Source: CAZFOB01 sp964520325
GTDB lineage: Bacteria; Actinomycetota; JAICYB01
Direction: 5' to 3'
Assembly (NCBI GenBank): GCA_964520325.1
Contig: CAZFOB010000007.1
Location: forward strand, 86,157-150,156
Length of the DNA stretch: 64,000 bases
Below, piece after piece: positions 16,866 through 24,816 of this stretch (positions are counted from its first letter, which is position 1; the number at the start of each line of letters is the position of its first letter). The notes below the pieces were generated by a model. It worked only from the letters and a program-made list of their open reading frames with translations. It was not told where the DNA came from and made no database searches. A program made the translations under genes and the position numbers.

Positions 16866-17262
16866 TGCTGATGACCGCCTGCGTCTGCGTCACGAGTGCG
16901 GCCGGTTTTCCGTCCGGACGAAGGATCTGCGTTTGCACGACGATCGTCCGGCGTCCGACGTGAAGGGGAGTGCTGATGCCCGTGACCGTTCCTTCCGTCA
17001 CCGCGCGGAAGAAGTTCGTCTTCGACTCGATCGTCGTCGTGAACGCACCTTCCGGCAGGTTCTGCGACGCGCACACAGCGCCGAGGGTGTCGGCGAACGC
17101 CATGATCGTGCCGCCGTGCAGCACGCCCATCGTGGTGCACAGCTCTTGCTTCCAATCCAGGCTTCCGCGCACCTCGCCGGGCGTCACGCTGTCAACGTTG
17201 ATGCCGAGGTGAGACGCGAGTGGGATGAGCTTGTTGATCTCGATCTCCGTCATGACGCTCAT
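16858..17262 (-). CDS. PaaI-family hotdog thioesterase
   Basis: The 134-residue single hotdog-fold protein has the PaaI-type core: TTMGVLHGGTIMAFADTLGA, where the HGG and the acidic residue shape the active site. An ESKTNFFRAVTEGTV strand follows. These enzymes hydrolyse aryl- or acyl-CoA thioesters in aromatic or fatty-acid breakdown. It overlaps the upstream MDMPI-fold gene by 4 bases (ATGA) and the downstream hydrolase by 8 bases, so the three are one tightly coupled operon. Confidence 0.87.
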   Translation of the reverse strand: MSVMTEIEINKLIPLASHLGINVDSVTPGEVRGSLDWKQELCTTMGVLHGGTIMAFADTLGAVCASQNLPEGAFTTTIESKTNFFRAVTEGTVTGISTPLHVGRRTIVVQTQILRPDGKPAALVTQTQAVISSD

Positions 17263-18002
17263 GCTGCGTAGATGTTGATCGCTTTGGCGAATCCGGCTGG
17301 TGCGTCGGGTGAGACGGTGAGCTTGCCGGTTGTCAGTGCGCCGGCGAGGGTGATGCGGCCGGTCGAGACGAGGCCGAGCGTGACGGGGTCGCCCGTCAGA
17401 GCCAGAGCAACCTCACCCGGACCCTCGACGGTGCTCGAGAAGTCGCCGGTAACGATGGTCACTGTGCCCACCTCGGGTGCGAACTGGGGAAGCCGCGCGA
17501 ACAGGTCGCGCGAGCCAACCTCGAGCGTCGAGATCAGGCCCGGCCCTGTGGCCGGTTCCTCGCCGAGGGGGATGCGGACGTCCTGGGTGTGCACCCAGAT
17601 GTCCTCGACCATGCGCTGCAGGGCTTGACCGACGGTGAAGTTCTCGCTGTAGGGCGCGTTCCAGAAGTCGGCTTCCAGCGGCAGGATGCCGTCCTCGAGG
17701 AGCTTTCCCTCGCGAGCCCACTCCTCGAGAAGCTCGGCGGGGGAGTTGTCCCTGCGCTCGTCGACCTGGCGTTGGTTCTGGACGGCCGATCCGACGTCGT
17801 CGAGGCGACGGTTGGCTACGTCTGAGGCGATGCCCACGACGTGAGGCAAGAGGTCCTTGATCGTCCAGTCCGCGCACAACGACGGCTTGTTCCAATCGCC
17901 CTCGGGGAGGGCTTTCAGGTAGGCGGTCAGGTTCTCGCGCTCGGCCTTGAGCTCGTCGGCGATCCGCTGCTGGGTCACGGGTTGCTTCGTTACGGTTCCC
18001 AC
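17259..18002 (-). CDS. mycothiol-dependent maleylpyruvate isomerase-family protein (DinB-like fold)
   Basis: The 247-residue product begins with the MDMPI N-terminal helical bundle (ERENLTAYLKALPEGDWNKPSLCADWTIKDLLPHVVGI). The W-xxx-LCADWTIKD-LLxH pattern supplies the metal-binding histidine. The middle (FWNAPYSENFTVGQALQRMVEDIWVHTQDVR) provides the other two ligands. The C-terminal third resembles the SCP2-like part of this superfamily. Members are mycothiol-dependent enzymes in actinobacteria. The GTG start at 18002 is set by AGGAGG 7 bases upstream. It is transcribed divergently from a TetR gene with an operator between them, and is first in an operon with the thioesterase and hydrolase. 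Confidence 0.85.
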   Translation of the reverse strand: MGTVTKQPVTQQRIADELKAERENLTAYLKALPEGDWNKPSLCADWTIKDLLPHVVGIASDVANRRLDDVGSAVQNQRQVDERRDNSPAELLEEWAREGKLLEDGILPLEADFWNAPYSENFTVGQALQRMVEDIWVHTQDVRIPLGEEPATGPGLISTLEVGSRDLFARLPQFAPEVGTVTIVTGDFSSTVEGPGEVALALTGDPVTLGLVSTGRITLAGALTTGKLTVSPDAPAGFAKAINIYAA

Positions 18003-18031
18003 AGTTCGACCTCCTCTTTCGAGATAGCCCT

Positions 18032-18063
18032 TAACATACCGATGGAAGGTATGTAACATACCT
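18032..18063. promoter_or_regulatory. operator between the divergent TetR and MDMPI genes
   Basis: AGGTATGTAACATACCT (18047-18063) is a 17-bp palindrome around a central base. An extra half-site, TAACATACC, lies at 18032-18040 and repeats 22 bases further on. The site sits 10 bases before the TetR start and about 45 bases before the MDMPI start. Binding there could control both directions. Confidence 0.7.
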
Positions 18064-18072
18064 ACGGTCGGA

Positions 18073-18678
18073 ATGTCAATGGCACACTCGAAGAAGACAC
18101 AATCGGAACGGTCGGAGGCCACGCGGGCCGAGCTGGTTCGCGTTGCCCGCGGACTGTTCACCGAGCGCGGCTACCCGGAGACTCCGCTCGATCTCGTGGC
18201 TGAGCAGGCCGGCGTGACCAAGGGCGCGCTCTATCACCACTTCAAGAACAAGCGGGAGCTCTACCAGGCCGTCTTCGAGCAGATCGAGCAGGAACTGGTC
18301 GAGCAGGTCGTGATCGCGGCAGCCGCAGCCGGATCGGACGCCCTCGAAGGCCTGCGCCTCGGCATCCAGGCGTTCCTCTTGGCTTGCCAGGATCCTGCTG
18401 CGCAGCGCGTCGTCCTTCTCGACGGTCCGACGGTTCTCGGCTGGGAGACGTGGAAGGAGATCGACGAACGCTACGGCTTCGCGCTCGTGCACGCGAGCCT
18501 CGAGGGCGCGATGGCGGCCGGCGTGCTGAGCAAGCGCCCTGCCGAACCGCTCGCGAGGCTCTTCCTGGCCGCGCTCTCAGAGGCCGCGATCCAGGTCGCG
18601 CGTGCCGATGACGCCGAGTTGGCCACGCGGGAGATGACCGAAGTGTTGTGGACGATGGTCGAGAGCCTGCGCGCCTGA
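18073..18678 (+). CDS. TetR-family transcriptional regulator
   Basis: The 201-residue product has an N-terminal helix-turn-helix (TPLDLVAEQAGVTKGALYHHFKNKRELYQAVFEQIE). Its C-terminal domain is of the TetR_C type common in actinobacterial xenobiotic regulators (VVLLDGPTVLGWETWKEIDERYG). It very likely represses the divergent MDMPI/thioesterase/hydrolase operon and itself through the intervening palindrome. An ATG at 18079 is an alternative start. The ligand is unknown. Confidence 0.9.
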   Translation: MSMAHSKKTQSERSEATRAELVRVARGLFTERGYPETPLDLVAEQAGVTKGALYHHFKNKRELYQAVFEQIEQELVEQVVIAAAAAGSDALEGLRLGIQAFLLACQDPAAQRVVLLDGPTVLGWETWKEIDERYGFALVHASLEGAMAAGVLSKRPAEPLARLFLAALSEAAIQVARADDAELATREMTEVLWTMVESLRA

Positions 18679-18695
18679 AGGCGCGAACGGCGCGC

Positions 18696-19484
18696 TTACG
18701 GGTTGACGAGTAGCGATCCGAACTTCAGCCCGAGCCACGGTTTGCGGCCTGCGGCGATCAGCTTGCCGGTCACGATGGGCTTGTATTGCGGGAGACGTCC
18801 GTACCCGACGAGGAGGAAGGCTTCGGGGTCGGCGTTGATCGTGCAGTCGGTGCGCTCACCGTTCTTCGCCTCGACGACGAGCGTACCGTCGGTGAAGCGC
18901 AGGACGATCGACGGACCACCACGCAGCTTCAATGTGTACGAACCGAAAAACCCCAAGGTTGCTTCGGGGTCGACGAATCCGGGGAGGATCGTGACGAGGC
19001 CGGCTGCCACGAGCAACGCGTCCTCGCGTGGGATCTTGACCTTGCTTCCGATCGTTCGTGCGATATCGACGGCGTGGACGCTCAACTCGCCGAGGTAGAT
19101 GCCGGCGGCTTCGGCCAGCTCAAGCTCAACCTCGAACCACACGGAAGCTTCGTTGCCGTCGTGCTGCTTGGCGAAGTCCATGTACTTCGCGTGCTCGGCA
19201 AGGAAGGTGTCCGCCTGCTTGGCCGGGTTGCGCTCGGTGATCGTCGCGATCTCGTCGGCGTTGTACTGCGCCACGTCGCCGAGCGGCTCGCTCTTTCCGC
19301 GCGCGAATCGTTCGAACCGTCCGGCCTCGTTGATGAGGTGCGCGCCCAGCTCCGAGACGGTCCAGTCGAGTCCGGCGACCTTCGCGTCGCCGTCGGGGGC
19401 CGAGCGGAGCAGGTCGGCGACACGACGTGCGGCGCGGTCGAGCGACCGCAGCATCGCTGTCCAGTCGATTGGAACCAGGCTCAT
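18696..19484 (-). CDS. maleylpyruvate isomerase-family protein with SCP2-like C-terminus
   Basis: The 262-residue product has an MDMPI-type N-terminal helical domain (LLRSAPDGDAKVAGLDWTVSELGAHLINEAGRFE), a middle region with candidate metal ligands (YLGELSVHAVDIARTIG), and a C-terminal sterol-carrier-like domain (PSIVLRFTDGTLVVEAKNGERTDCTINADPEAFLLVGYGR). It is a second member of the family whose first member lies 700 bases away. The reaction is unknown; mycothiol dependence is inferred from the family. It stands alone on its strand and converges on the TetR gene. Confidence 0.78.
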   Translation of the reverse strand: MSLVPIDWTAMLRSLDRAARRVADLLRSAPDGDAKVAGLDWTVSELGAHLINEAGRFERFARGKSEPLGDVAQYNADEIATITERNPAKQADTFLAEHAKYMDFAKQHDGNEASVWFEVELELAEAAGIYLGELSVHAVDIARTIGSKVKIPREDALLVAAGLVTILPGFVDPEATLGFFGSYTLKLRGGPSIVLRFTDGTLVVEAKNGERTDCTINADPEAFLLVGYGRLPQYKPIVTGKLIAAGRKPWLGLKFGSLLVNP

Positions 19485-19532
19485 GGGGAAACACTACCTC
19501 TGAGTGTGCGTACATCGAGCGAGGAGAGTGAC

Positions 19533-19748
19533 ATGGCCGAAGGCGGTAAGACCTACCGAGTGACCGAGGTTGTCGGCACGTCCGACGATTCGATCCAACA
19601 GGCGGTACGCAACGCGATCAAGCGCGCGAGCAGCACGCTCCGCAATCTCGACTGGTTCCAGGTAGGCGACGTCCGCGGGACCATCGGCGACGACGGAGAG
19701 GTCGCCGAGTTCCAGGTCTCCGTGAAGATCGGGTTCCGGCTCGACTGA
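19533..19748 (+). CDS. dodecin family flavin-storage protein
   Basis: The 71-residue product fits dodecin in length and pattern: YRVTEVVGTSDDSIQQAVRNAI, then the RASSTLRNLDWFQVGDVRG strand with the flavin-stacking Trp, and a final beta-strand (GEVAEFQVSVKIGFRL). Dodecins form hollow dodecamers that bind FMN, riboflavin or CoA and buffer free flavin. A GAGGAG ribosome site lies 6 bases before the ATG. It is divergent from the SCP2-like gene. Confidence 0.92.
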   Translation: MAEGGKTYRVTEVVGTSDDSIQQAVRNAIKRASSTLRNLDWFQVGDVRGTIGDDGEVAEFQVSVKIGFRLD

Positions 19749-19767
19749 AAGCCGTACGAGGGTCCGG

Positions 19768-20256
19768 CTATAGCGTCGAGCAGGCGCGGAGCACGCTTTC
19801 CTGGACGAATCCCAGCCAGTGCAGGACGGCGAGAGAGCTCGCGTCGGGATCGTCGCGGTCGAATCCGGCCGCCATGCGTTCTTCGTCGACGTCGATGCGC
19901 ACACCGATGGCAAGACGCAGATCGGTGAGGCAGGAAAGCCAGGCATCGAGCGCGTCGTCGGTGATGGTGATTTCGCTACTCGACTCGGATGGCCCGAGGG
20001 CGGTGCTCACCGCGTCGAGCGCTGCGAGTTTGTGCGTCAGGAGGTCGTCGCCGATGAGATCGCGATAGGCGGCCTCGTCCTTGGTGTCCTCGTAGGCGGA
20101 CGGGAACAGCCGCTCGTAGACGGGATCACCGCGGTCTACGCGACCGTCGGCGAGCAGTGTCCGCAGCTCGTTGGTGAGCCCGCGGATGATGTCGGTCTCC
20201 GCGTCGTCGAGCACCACGCGAGCACCACCGTTGACTACTGGGATGAACTCGGCCAT
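19768..20256 (-). CDS. DUF2017 family protein
   Basis: The 162-residue product is of the actinobacterial DUF2017 family. It has an N-terminal strand (RVVLDDAETDIIRGLTNELRTLLAD), the DPVYERLFPSAYEDTKDEAAYRDLIGDDLLTHK block and a C-terminal helical region ending RMAAGFDRDDPDASSLAVLHWLGFVQESVL. The function is unproven, but the gene almost always follows clpS. Here it starts at an ATG overlapping the clpS stop (TGATG), so the proteins are probably made together and may act in ClpP-dependent proteolysis (inference). The frame is open further upstream, but only over the shadow of other genes. Confidence 0.87.
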   Translation of the reverse strand: MAEFIPVVNGGARVVLDDAETDIIRGLTNELRTLLADGRVDRGDPVYERLFPSAYEDTKDEAAYRDLIGDDLLTHKLAALDAVSTALGPSESSSEITITDDALDAWLSCLTDLRLAIGVRIDVDEERMAAGFDRDDPDASSLAVLHWLGFVQESVLRACSTL

Positions 20257-20552
20257 CAGTCTTTCGTGAGAGTTGCCCACAGGCCGTAACCGTGGAGACG
20301 GTAGCAGTCGGATTCCGCTTTTTCGCGGGGTCCGGACGAGACGATCGCGCGACCTTTCGTGTGGACGTCCATCATCAGCTTGTGCGCTTTCGCGAGGTCG
20401 TAGCCGAACAGACGCTGGAGAACCCACGTCACATACGACATGAGGTTCACCGGATCGTTGTGGACCACGACGAGCCACGGCCTGGCACGCTCGAGCTCCT
20501 CCTCGCCGGTGGGGACGTCGATGCGCCCCGGCGCGATCTTGGTATCGCTCAT
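20256..20552 (-). CDS. clpS: ATP-dependent Clp protease adaptor ClpS
   Basis: The 98-residue product has a disordered N-terminus followed by the ClpS core: PWLVVVHNDPVNLMSYVTWVL with the N-degron-pocket Asn-Asp pair, then the FGYDLAKAHKLMMDVHTKGRA helix, and a final GYGLWATL strand. ClpS delivers N-end-rule substrates to the ClpA/ClpC unfoldase. The ATG at 20552 gives the usual family length. It is the first gene of the clpS-DUF2017 pair. Confidence 0.93.
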   Translation of the reverse strand: MSDTKIAPGRIDVPTGEEELERARPWLVVVHNDPVNLMSYVTWVLQRLFGYDLAKAHKLMMDVHTKGRAIVSSGPREKAESDCYRLHGYGLWATLTKD

Positions 20553-20626
20553 CGGTCCCCAGGCTACGACAGACCGTTGACCCGAACGAGGTCCACCGAA
20601 TAAGTTCGTCCGGAAGAAGCCCGCTT

Positions 20627-22141
20627 TTAGGCGCCGTACAGCGGTCGCAGCTTTCCTTCGAGGTGGCGCAGTAATGGCTCGGGCGACAGCGGCTTGCCCG
20701 TTGCGCGCTCGCACAGCTCAGACGCGCTGTAGCGGCGCCCATGCTGATGCAGGTTCTCGTTGAGCCACGTCTTGAGCGGCGCGAACTCACCCTGGGCGAA
20801 TGAGTCGTACAGCGTCGGGACGTCCTCGAGGATCTTCTCGAACAGCTGCGCGGCGTAGAGATTTCCGAGTGTGTATGTGGGGAAGTAGCCGAACGCGGTG
20901 CCCGACCAATGGATGTCCTGGAGACAGCCGACGCGATCGTTCGGGACGTCAACCCCGAGGTACTCCTTGTACCGGCGGTTCCATTCGTCCGGCAGATCCT
21001 TCGCATCGAGCTCGCCCGACATCATCAGGCGTTCGAGCTCGAAGCGAACCATGATGTGCAGGTTGTAGGTCGCCTCGTCGGCTTCCACGCGTATGAAGCT
21101 CGGTTCGACCTGGTTCATGGCCTGGTACATGTCCTGCTCGCTCAGATGTGAGACCGCGTCGCCGAAGTGTTCCTTCACTTTCGGCGTCGCCCATGTCCAG
21201 AACGCCTGAGAGCGTCCGACGAAGTTCTCCCACATCCGGCTCTGCGACTCGTGGATGCCGAGCGAAGTGGCGCTGCCCAGCGGTGTGAGGTCGTGCTCGG
21301 CGGGAAGTCCTTGTTCGTACAACCCGTGTCCGGCTTCGTGCATCCCGCCGCCGAGCGAATCGATGAAGCCGTCGTCGCGGAAGCGGTTCGTGAGCCGGAC
21401 GTCGTCCACGCATGTGCCGCCGCAGAACGGGTGCGTGGAAAGGTCCATCCGTCCGCGTGAGAAGTCGAACCCCATGGCTTCGACGACGTCGTGGACGAAC
21501 GATGTTTGCGCGTCGATCGGCAATACAACGCTTGCGAGTTCCGCGGACGGCTTACGAGGTCCGCCCACGAGGTCCGAGATGAGCGCTTGGAGCTTGTCGC
21601 GCAGGGGAGTGAAAACCGCTTCGATGTCCTTCGCGCGCATGCCGCTCTCATAGCTTTCGGCGAGCGCGTCCCACGCTTCTTCTCCGTCTTCCCATCCGTA
21701 GCACTCGGCGGTGCGGCGCGAGAGCTCGATGTTCTTCTCGAGCCACGGACGGAAGAGGTCGAAATCGTCGTTCTCCCGAGCCTCCTGCCATGCATGTGCG
21801 GCGACCGGGCGCGTCCGCGCTTTCTCCTCGACGAGATCGGTCGGCAGCTTCGTCGCGCGGTCGTAACTCTTGCGCAGCTCACGCACGTTGGCGGCACTGT
21901 CGCTGTGCGGATCGGAGGTCAGCGCGGGGTCGGCCTCGCATTCGGTGATGAGCTCACCATTGCGCGGGTCGGTGATTCGCTGGTGGATCAGTCCGGCGAG
22001 CTGCGCCATCTGCTTGCTGCGATGCGAGACGCCCCCCGCGGGCATGTAGGTCTCTTGGTCCCAGCCGAGCAGTCCGGCCGTGGTGCCGAGCAACGAGGCA
22101 TCCCTGACCTTGGTGATGAGCTCGTCGTACGCCTGGGACAT
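20627..22141 (-). CDS. M32-family carboxypeptidase (Taq type)
   Basis: The 504-residue metallocarboxypeptidase opens with YDELITKVRDASLLGTTAGLLGWDQETYMPAGG. It carries the zinc site HEAGH at residues 268-272 with the downstream glutamate in LGIHESQSRMWENFVGRS, and the HPFCGG block upstream. It is cytosolic and releases C-terminal residues from peptides. I use the ATG at 22141 because GGGAGA lies just upstream; a few more residues are open in frame beyond it. It is a single-gene unit. Confidence 0.93.
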   Translation of the reverse strand: MSQAYDELITKVRDASLLGTTAGLLGWDQETYMPAGGVSHRSKQMAQLAGLIHQRITDPRNGELITECEADPALTSDPHSDSAANVRELRKSYDRATKLPTDLVEEKARTRPVAAHAWQEARENDDFDLFRPWLEKNIELSRRTAECYGWEDGEEAWDALAESYESGMRAKDIEAVFTPLRDKLQALISDLVGGPRKPSAELASVVLPIDAQTSFVHDVVEAMGFDFSRGRMDLSTHPFCGGTCVDDVRLTNRFRDDGFIDSLGGGMHEAGHGLYEQGLPAEHDLTPLGSATSLGIHESQSRMWENFVGRSQAFWTWATPKVKEHFGDAVSHLSEQDMYQAMNQVEPSFIRVEADEATYNLHIMVRFELERLMMSGELDAKDLPDEWNRRYKEYLGVDVPNDRVGCLQDIHWSGTAFGYFPTYTLGNLYAAQLFEKILEDVPTLYDSFAQGEFAPLKTWLNENLHQHGRRYSASELCERATGKPLSPEPLLRHLEGKLRPLYGA

Positions 22142-22275
22142 CGGAGTCTCCCTTGGAAGGCGCAAATGATAGCGAAGCGGTTCCGCGGAACCGCTTTCGA
22201 GCGAGGATTCTCGTCTGGCGATCTCGGATCAGCTGACGAGCTGGACCTTCTGCCAGATGCGGGGCAGCAGCAGCG

Positions 22276-22300
22276 ATGCAGGTTGGTATGATTTCTGCAT
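22276..22300 (+). promoter_or_regulatory. promoter and inverted repeat of the mazEF-like operon
   Basis: A TATGAT -10 box (22287-22292) ends 6 bases before the antitoxin ATG, so the mRNA is probably leaderless. ATGCAG at 22276-22281 and CTGCAT at 22295-22300 form an inverted repeat around the box, a plausible site for antitoxin autorepression. Confidence 0.55.
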
Positions 22301-22550
22301 GACAGAACAGATAGCTATTCGCATACCAGATCGGTTGGCAGATGGGCTCGATGAACTCGTTGCCGCGGGCGGGTTTCGATCGAGAGCGGCTGCCGTGCGG
22401 GCAGCGATCGAATGGTTCATCGACTCGGAGAACAGGCGTCGCATAGGCCTGCGGATCGCCGACGGATACCGAAGTATCCCGCAGAGCGACGAGGAACTGG
22501 ACGCGGCCCGGGCCGCAGCCATCCGATCGATCCACGAGGAGCCCTGGTGA
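22299..22550 (+). CDS. mazE: ribbon-helix-helix antitoxin (MazE-like)
   Basis: The 83-residue product starts MTEQIAIRIPDRLADGLDEL, a ribbon-helix-helix strand and helix, followed by RSRAAAVRAAIEWFID. An acidic C-terminal tail (SIPQSDEELDAARAAAIRSI) would cover the toxin. It overlaps the toxin gene by 4 bases, the normal antitoxin-first order of type II modules. Confidence 0.85.
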   Translation: MTEQIAIRIPDRLADGLDELVAAGGFRSRAAAVRAAIEWFIDSENRRRIGLRIADGYRSIPQSDEELDAARAAAIRSIHEEPW

Positions 22551-22870
22551 CCGGCGGCGACCCCCGCCGCGGTGAGGTCTGGTGGGGCGAGGCCCCCGAC
22601 GAGAAGGGCCGTCCCTATCTGATCCTTTCCAGGGACGAGGCGATCCCCGTGTTGCGGGCGATCCTGGTCGCTCCCGTCACGCGAACGATCCGGGGCATCG
22701 CCACGGAGGTGGCCCTTGGTCGGGCGGAAGGCCTGCCGCAAGCGTCGGTCGCCTCATGTGACAACCTGCTTACGTTTCCCAAGTCGATGCTCGTTCGGAG
22801 AATGGGTGGACTCGCGCCCGAGGCGACTCTTGCCATCTGCTCGGCCGTGCGATCAGCTATCGACTGCTGA
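22547..22870 (+). CDS. mazF: MazF/PemK-family mRNA interferase toxin
   Basis: The 107-residue endoribonuclease is of the MazF fold. It has an N-terminal PRRGEVWWGEAPDEKGRPYLILSRDEA, where Arg and the GRP-(Y/V)-L motif form the catalytic face, then APVTRTIRGIATEVALG and ASCDNLLTFPKSMLVRRMGGL. All the usual landmarks are intact and the length is normal. The GTG start overlaps the antitoxin stop (GTGA). It would cleave single-stranded RNA when the antitoxin is degraded. Confidence 0.9.
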   Translation: MTGGDPRRGEVWWGEAPDEKGRPYLILSRDEAIPVLRAILVAPVTRTIRGIATEVALGRAEGLPQASVASCDNLLTFPKSMLVRRMGGLAPEATLAICSAVRSAIDC

Positions 22871-22871
22871 G

Positions 22872-23060
22872 CTACTCCTTCTTCTGATGTTGAGGACGGC
22901 GCAGCTCGAGTCGCGCTACGCGGACGCCGACCTCGGCTTCGTCGATGTGTCGCTCGTGACTGTCTGCGAACGGCTTGATGTACGGCTCGATCCTCACGTT
23001 TGACGGACGTCAGTCTTGCTCGTACGCCCGCGGCATCTGGGCTCGCACGAGCAGCGTATG
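22872..23060 (+). pseudogene. VapC-like PIN toxin 3' remnant
   Basis: Directly after mazF one frame reads LRTAQLESRYADADLGFVD and then VSLVTVCERLDV. This matches the second half of VapC PIN toxins, including the acidic FVD position. The conserved end (ILTFDGR) appears only in another frame, so a frameshift separates the pieces. There is no start codon context and no 5' half. It looks like the wreck of a second toxin gene beside a living TA pair. Confidence 0.5.
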
Positions 23061-23120
23061 GGTCTTCCCATGCTCGAGCTTTGGTGTGGTAAGGACCGGG
23101 GCGTTATGCCCGCGAGATGT

Positions 23121-23981
23121 TTAGCTGAAGCTCCGTTCGTCCCACCAGGGGTACCAGTCGGGCAGGTCCTTCGGCACCTTCATCGGGTAGGACGCTGGAC
23201 GCTTCTCGAGGAACGAGGTCACGCCTTCGGCCGCATCGGCCGACTGTCCCATCCAGAAGATCGCCTGCGAGTCGGCTTTGTGCGACTCCATCGGGTGGTC
23301 GTAGCCGAGCCCCTTCCACAGCAGCTGGCGCGAGATCGCAACTGAGACGGCCGAGGTGTTGTCGGCGATCTCCCGCGCGATCGCGTAGGCCTTGGGCAGC
23401 AGATCATCGGGCTGACAGATGTGCTGGATGAGCCCGGCTTCGTGGCCCTCGGTCGCCGGGAAGACGCGGCCCGTGTACACCCACTCGGTCGCCCTGCCGA
23501 TGCCGACGACGCGAGGCAGGAACCAGCTCGAGCACGCTTCGGGGACGATCCCGCGTCGCGCGAACACGAACCCGATCTTCGCGTCGGGCACGGCGAGGCG
23601 GATGTCCATCGGAAGCGTCATCGTGATGCCCACGCCGACGGCCGGACCGTTGATGGCCGCGATGATCGGTTTGGTCAGCTCGTAGATGCGCAAGGTGACG
23701 ACACCGCCGCCGTCCCGGTGCTCGGTGATGTCCTGGGCGCCCCCGCGCTCGCGGTTGTCGAATGTTCCGGCGCCGGCGCCGAGATCGGCGCCGGCGCAGA
23801 AGCCGCGGCCCGCTCCGGTCACGACGACGGCGCGTACGCCGTCGTCGTTATCGATCACGTCGAAGACGTCGAGCAGCTCGTTGGCCATCCGCGACGTGAA
23901 TGCGTTCAGCCGGTCGGGACGGTTCAAGGTGATCGTTGCGACCTTGTCCTCGACCTTGTAGTCGATCTGCTCGTAGCTCAA
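23121..23981 (-). CDS. enoyl-CoA hydratase/isomerase (crotonase) family protein
   Basis: The 286-residue crotonase-fold protein has the opening KVATITLNRPDRLNAFTSRM, the first oxyanion-hole block GRGFCAGADLG, and a second (IIAAINGPAVGVGITMTLPMDIRLAV). An AKIGFVFARRGIVPEACSSWFLPR region follows, where Glu is in the catalytic position. It is longer than a minimal hydratase, with an insert between residues 70 and 95 and a C-terminal WYPWWDERSFS tail. It is likely to act in fatty-acid or CoA-ester degradation. The start is a TTG with GGAG upstream. Confidence 0.88.
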   Translation of the reverse strand: MSYEQIDYKVEDKVATITLNRPDRLNAFTSRMANELLDVFDVIDNDDGVRAVVVTGAGRGFCAGADLGAGAGTFDNRERGGAQDITEHRDGGGVVTLRIYELTKPIIAAINGPAVGVGITMTLPMDIRLAVPDAKIGFVFARRGIVPEACSSWFLPRVVGIGRATEWVYTGRVFPATEGHEAGLIQHICQPDDLLPKAYAIAREIADNTSAVSVAISRQLLWKGLGYDHPMESHKADSQAIFWMGQSADAAEGVTSFLEKRPASYPMKVPKDLPDWYPWWDERSFS

Positions 23982-24153
23982 CGTCGTCTCCTCGCTCTGG
24001 GCCGCTTCAGCGTCGTTATGCGGGCTTCAACCGGCCCAAAGTAGCGGGTTCGACGGTCGCTCCGCGTTGAGGCCGGTTCAAGGTCGAGGTGCGGAACTGG
24101 GCCGGCCCAGAGTGGGCCAGAGTGAGGTGGAGGCGAGCTTGCGGAGGCAGGAC

Positions 24154-24816
24154 TTAGGTGTGGCGTGAGCCCCAGCCTTCGTCGGGCTGTTCGGCTGCGA
24201 ACGCCCACTCTTGGCCGAAGCGTTGCTTGTACGCGACCTTCTTCACCGGCTTGCGTGAGAGGGGGCCGGGTTTGTCGGTCGGGTATCCGATCGGTACGCA
24301 CGCGTAGATCTCGTTGGACTCCGGGACGGCGAGCAGCTCGTGCATCGACTCACCACCCGGGCCACCCACCATCGGCAGGTTGAAGATCGAGCCACCCAGC
24401 CCGAGCGCGCGAGCCGCCAGAAGCATGTTCTGGATGGCGGGGAAGTGCGAGCCGCCGGGGGAGCTGTGTTTCCCTTTCAGTCCACACACCACGACGATCA
24501 ACGGAACCGACGCCAACGAGTGCGCCATGTCCTTGACGCTCTGGATCGAGAGGCGCTGCGTGCGCGGGAGCGCGTCGATCGCGGCCTGGTCCTGATAGGC
24601 CGGGAACGCGAGCGTCCACGCGCGCTCGGACCACTCCTGCATCTTGGCCAACGACCCGACGTCGGTGACCACGACGAAGCGCCAGTCCTGCGAGTTGTGT
24701 CCGGTCGGCGCGCGGATGGCCGCGTCGATGAGCTGGAAGACGACGTCTTCGGGGACCGGGTCCGGTTTGAATCGACGCAACGCGCGCGAGGTGTAGATCG
24801 CTTCGAAGACGTTCAC
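24154..24816 (-). CDS. nitroreductase-family FMN oxidoreductase
   Basis: The 220-residue product has the FMN-binding opening VFEAIYTSRALRRFKPDPVP, the APTGHNSQDWRFVVVTD block, the AIQNMLLAARALGLGGSIFN helix and the VPIGYPTDKPGPLSRKPV end. These are all nitroreductase-fold hallmarks. It uses NAD(P)H to reduce nitro compounds, quinones or related acceptors; the substrate is unknown. The GTG start overlaps the stop of the upstream lipoprotein gene (GTGA), so the two are coupled. Confidence 0.88.
   Translation of the reverse strand: MNVFEAIYTSRALRRFKPDPVPEDVVFQLIDAAIRAPTGHNSQDWRFVVVTDVGSLAKMQEWSERAWTLAFPAYQDQAAIDALPRTQRLSIQSVKDMAHSLASVPLIVVVCGLKGKHSSPGGSHFPAIQNMLLAARALGLGGSIFNLPMVGGPGGESMHELLAVPESNEIYACVPIGYPTDKPGPLSRKPVKKVAYKQRFGQEWAFAAEQPDEGWGSRHT

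Noticed and set aside
20257..21006. Extension of the DUF2017 frame through clpS into the carboxypeptidase gene
   Set aside because: Arg/Ser-rich shadow of known genes; the ATG overlapping the clpS stop fits the family length.
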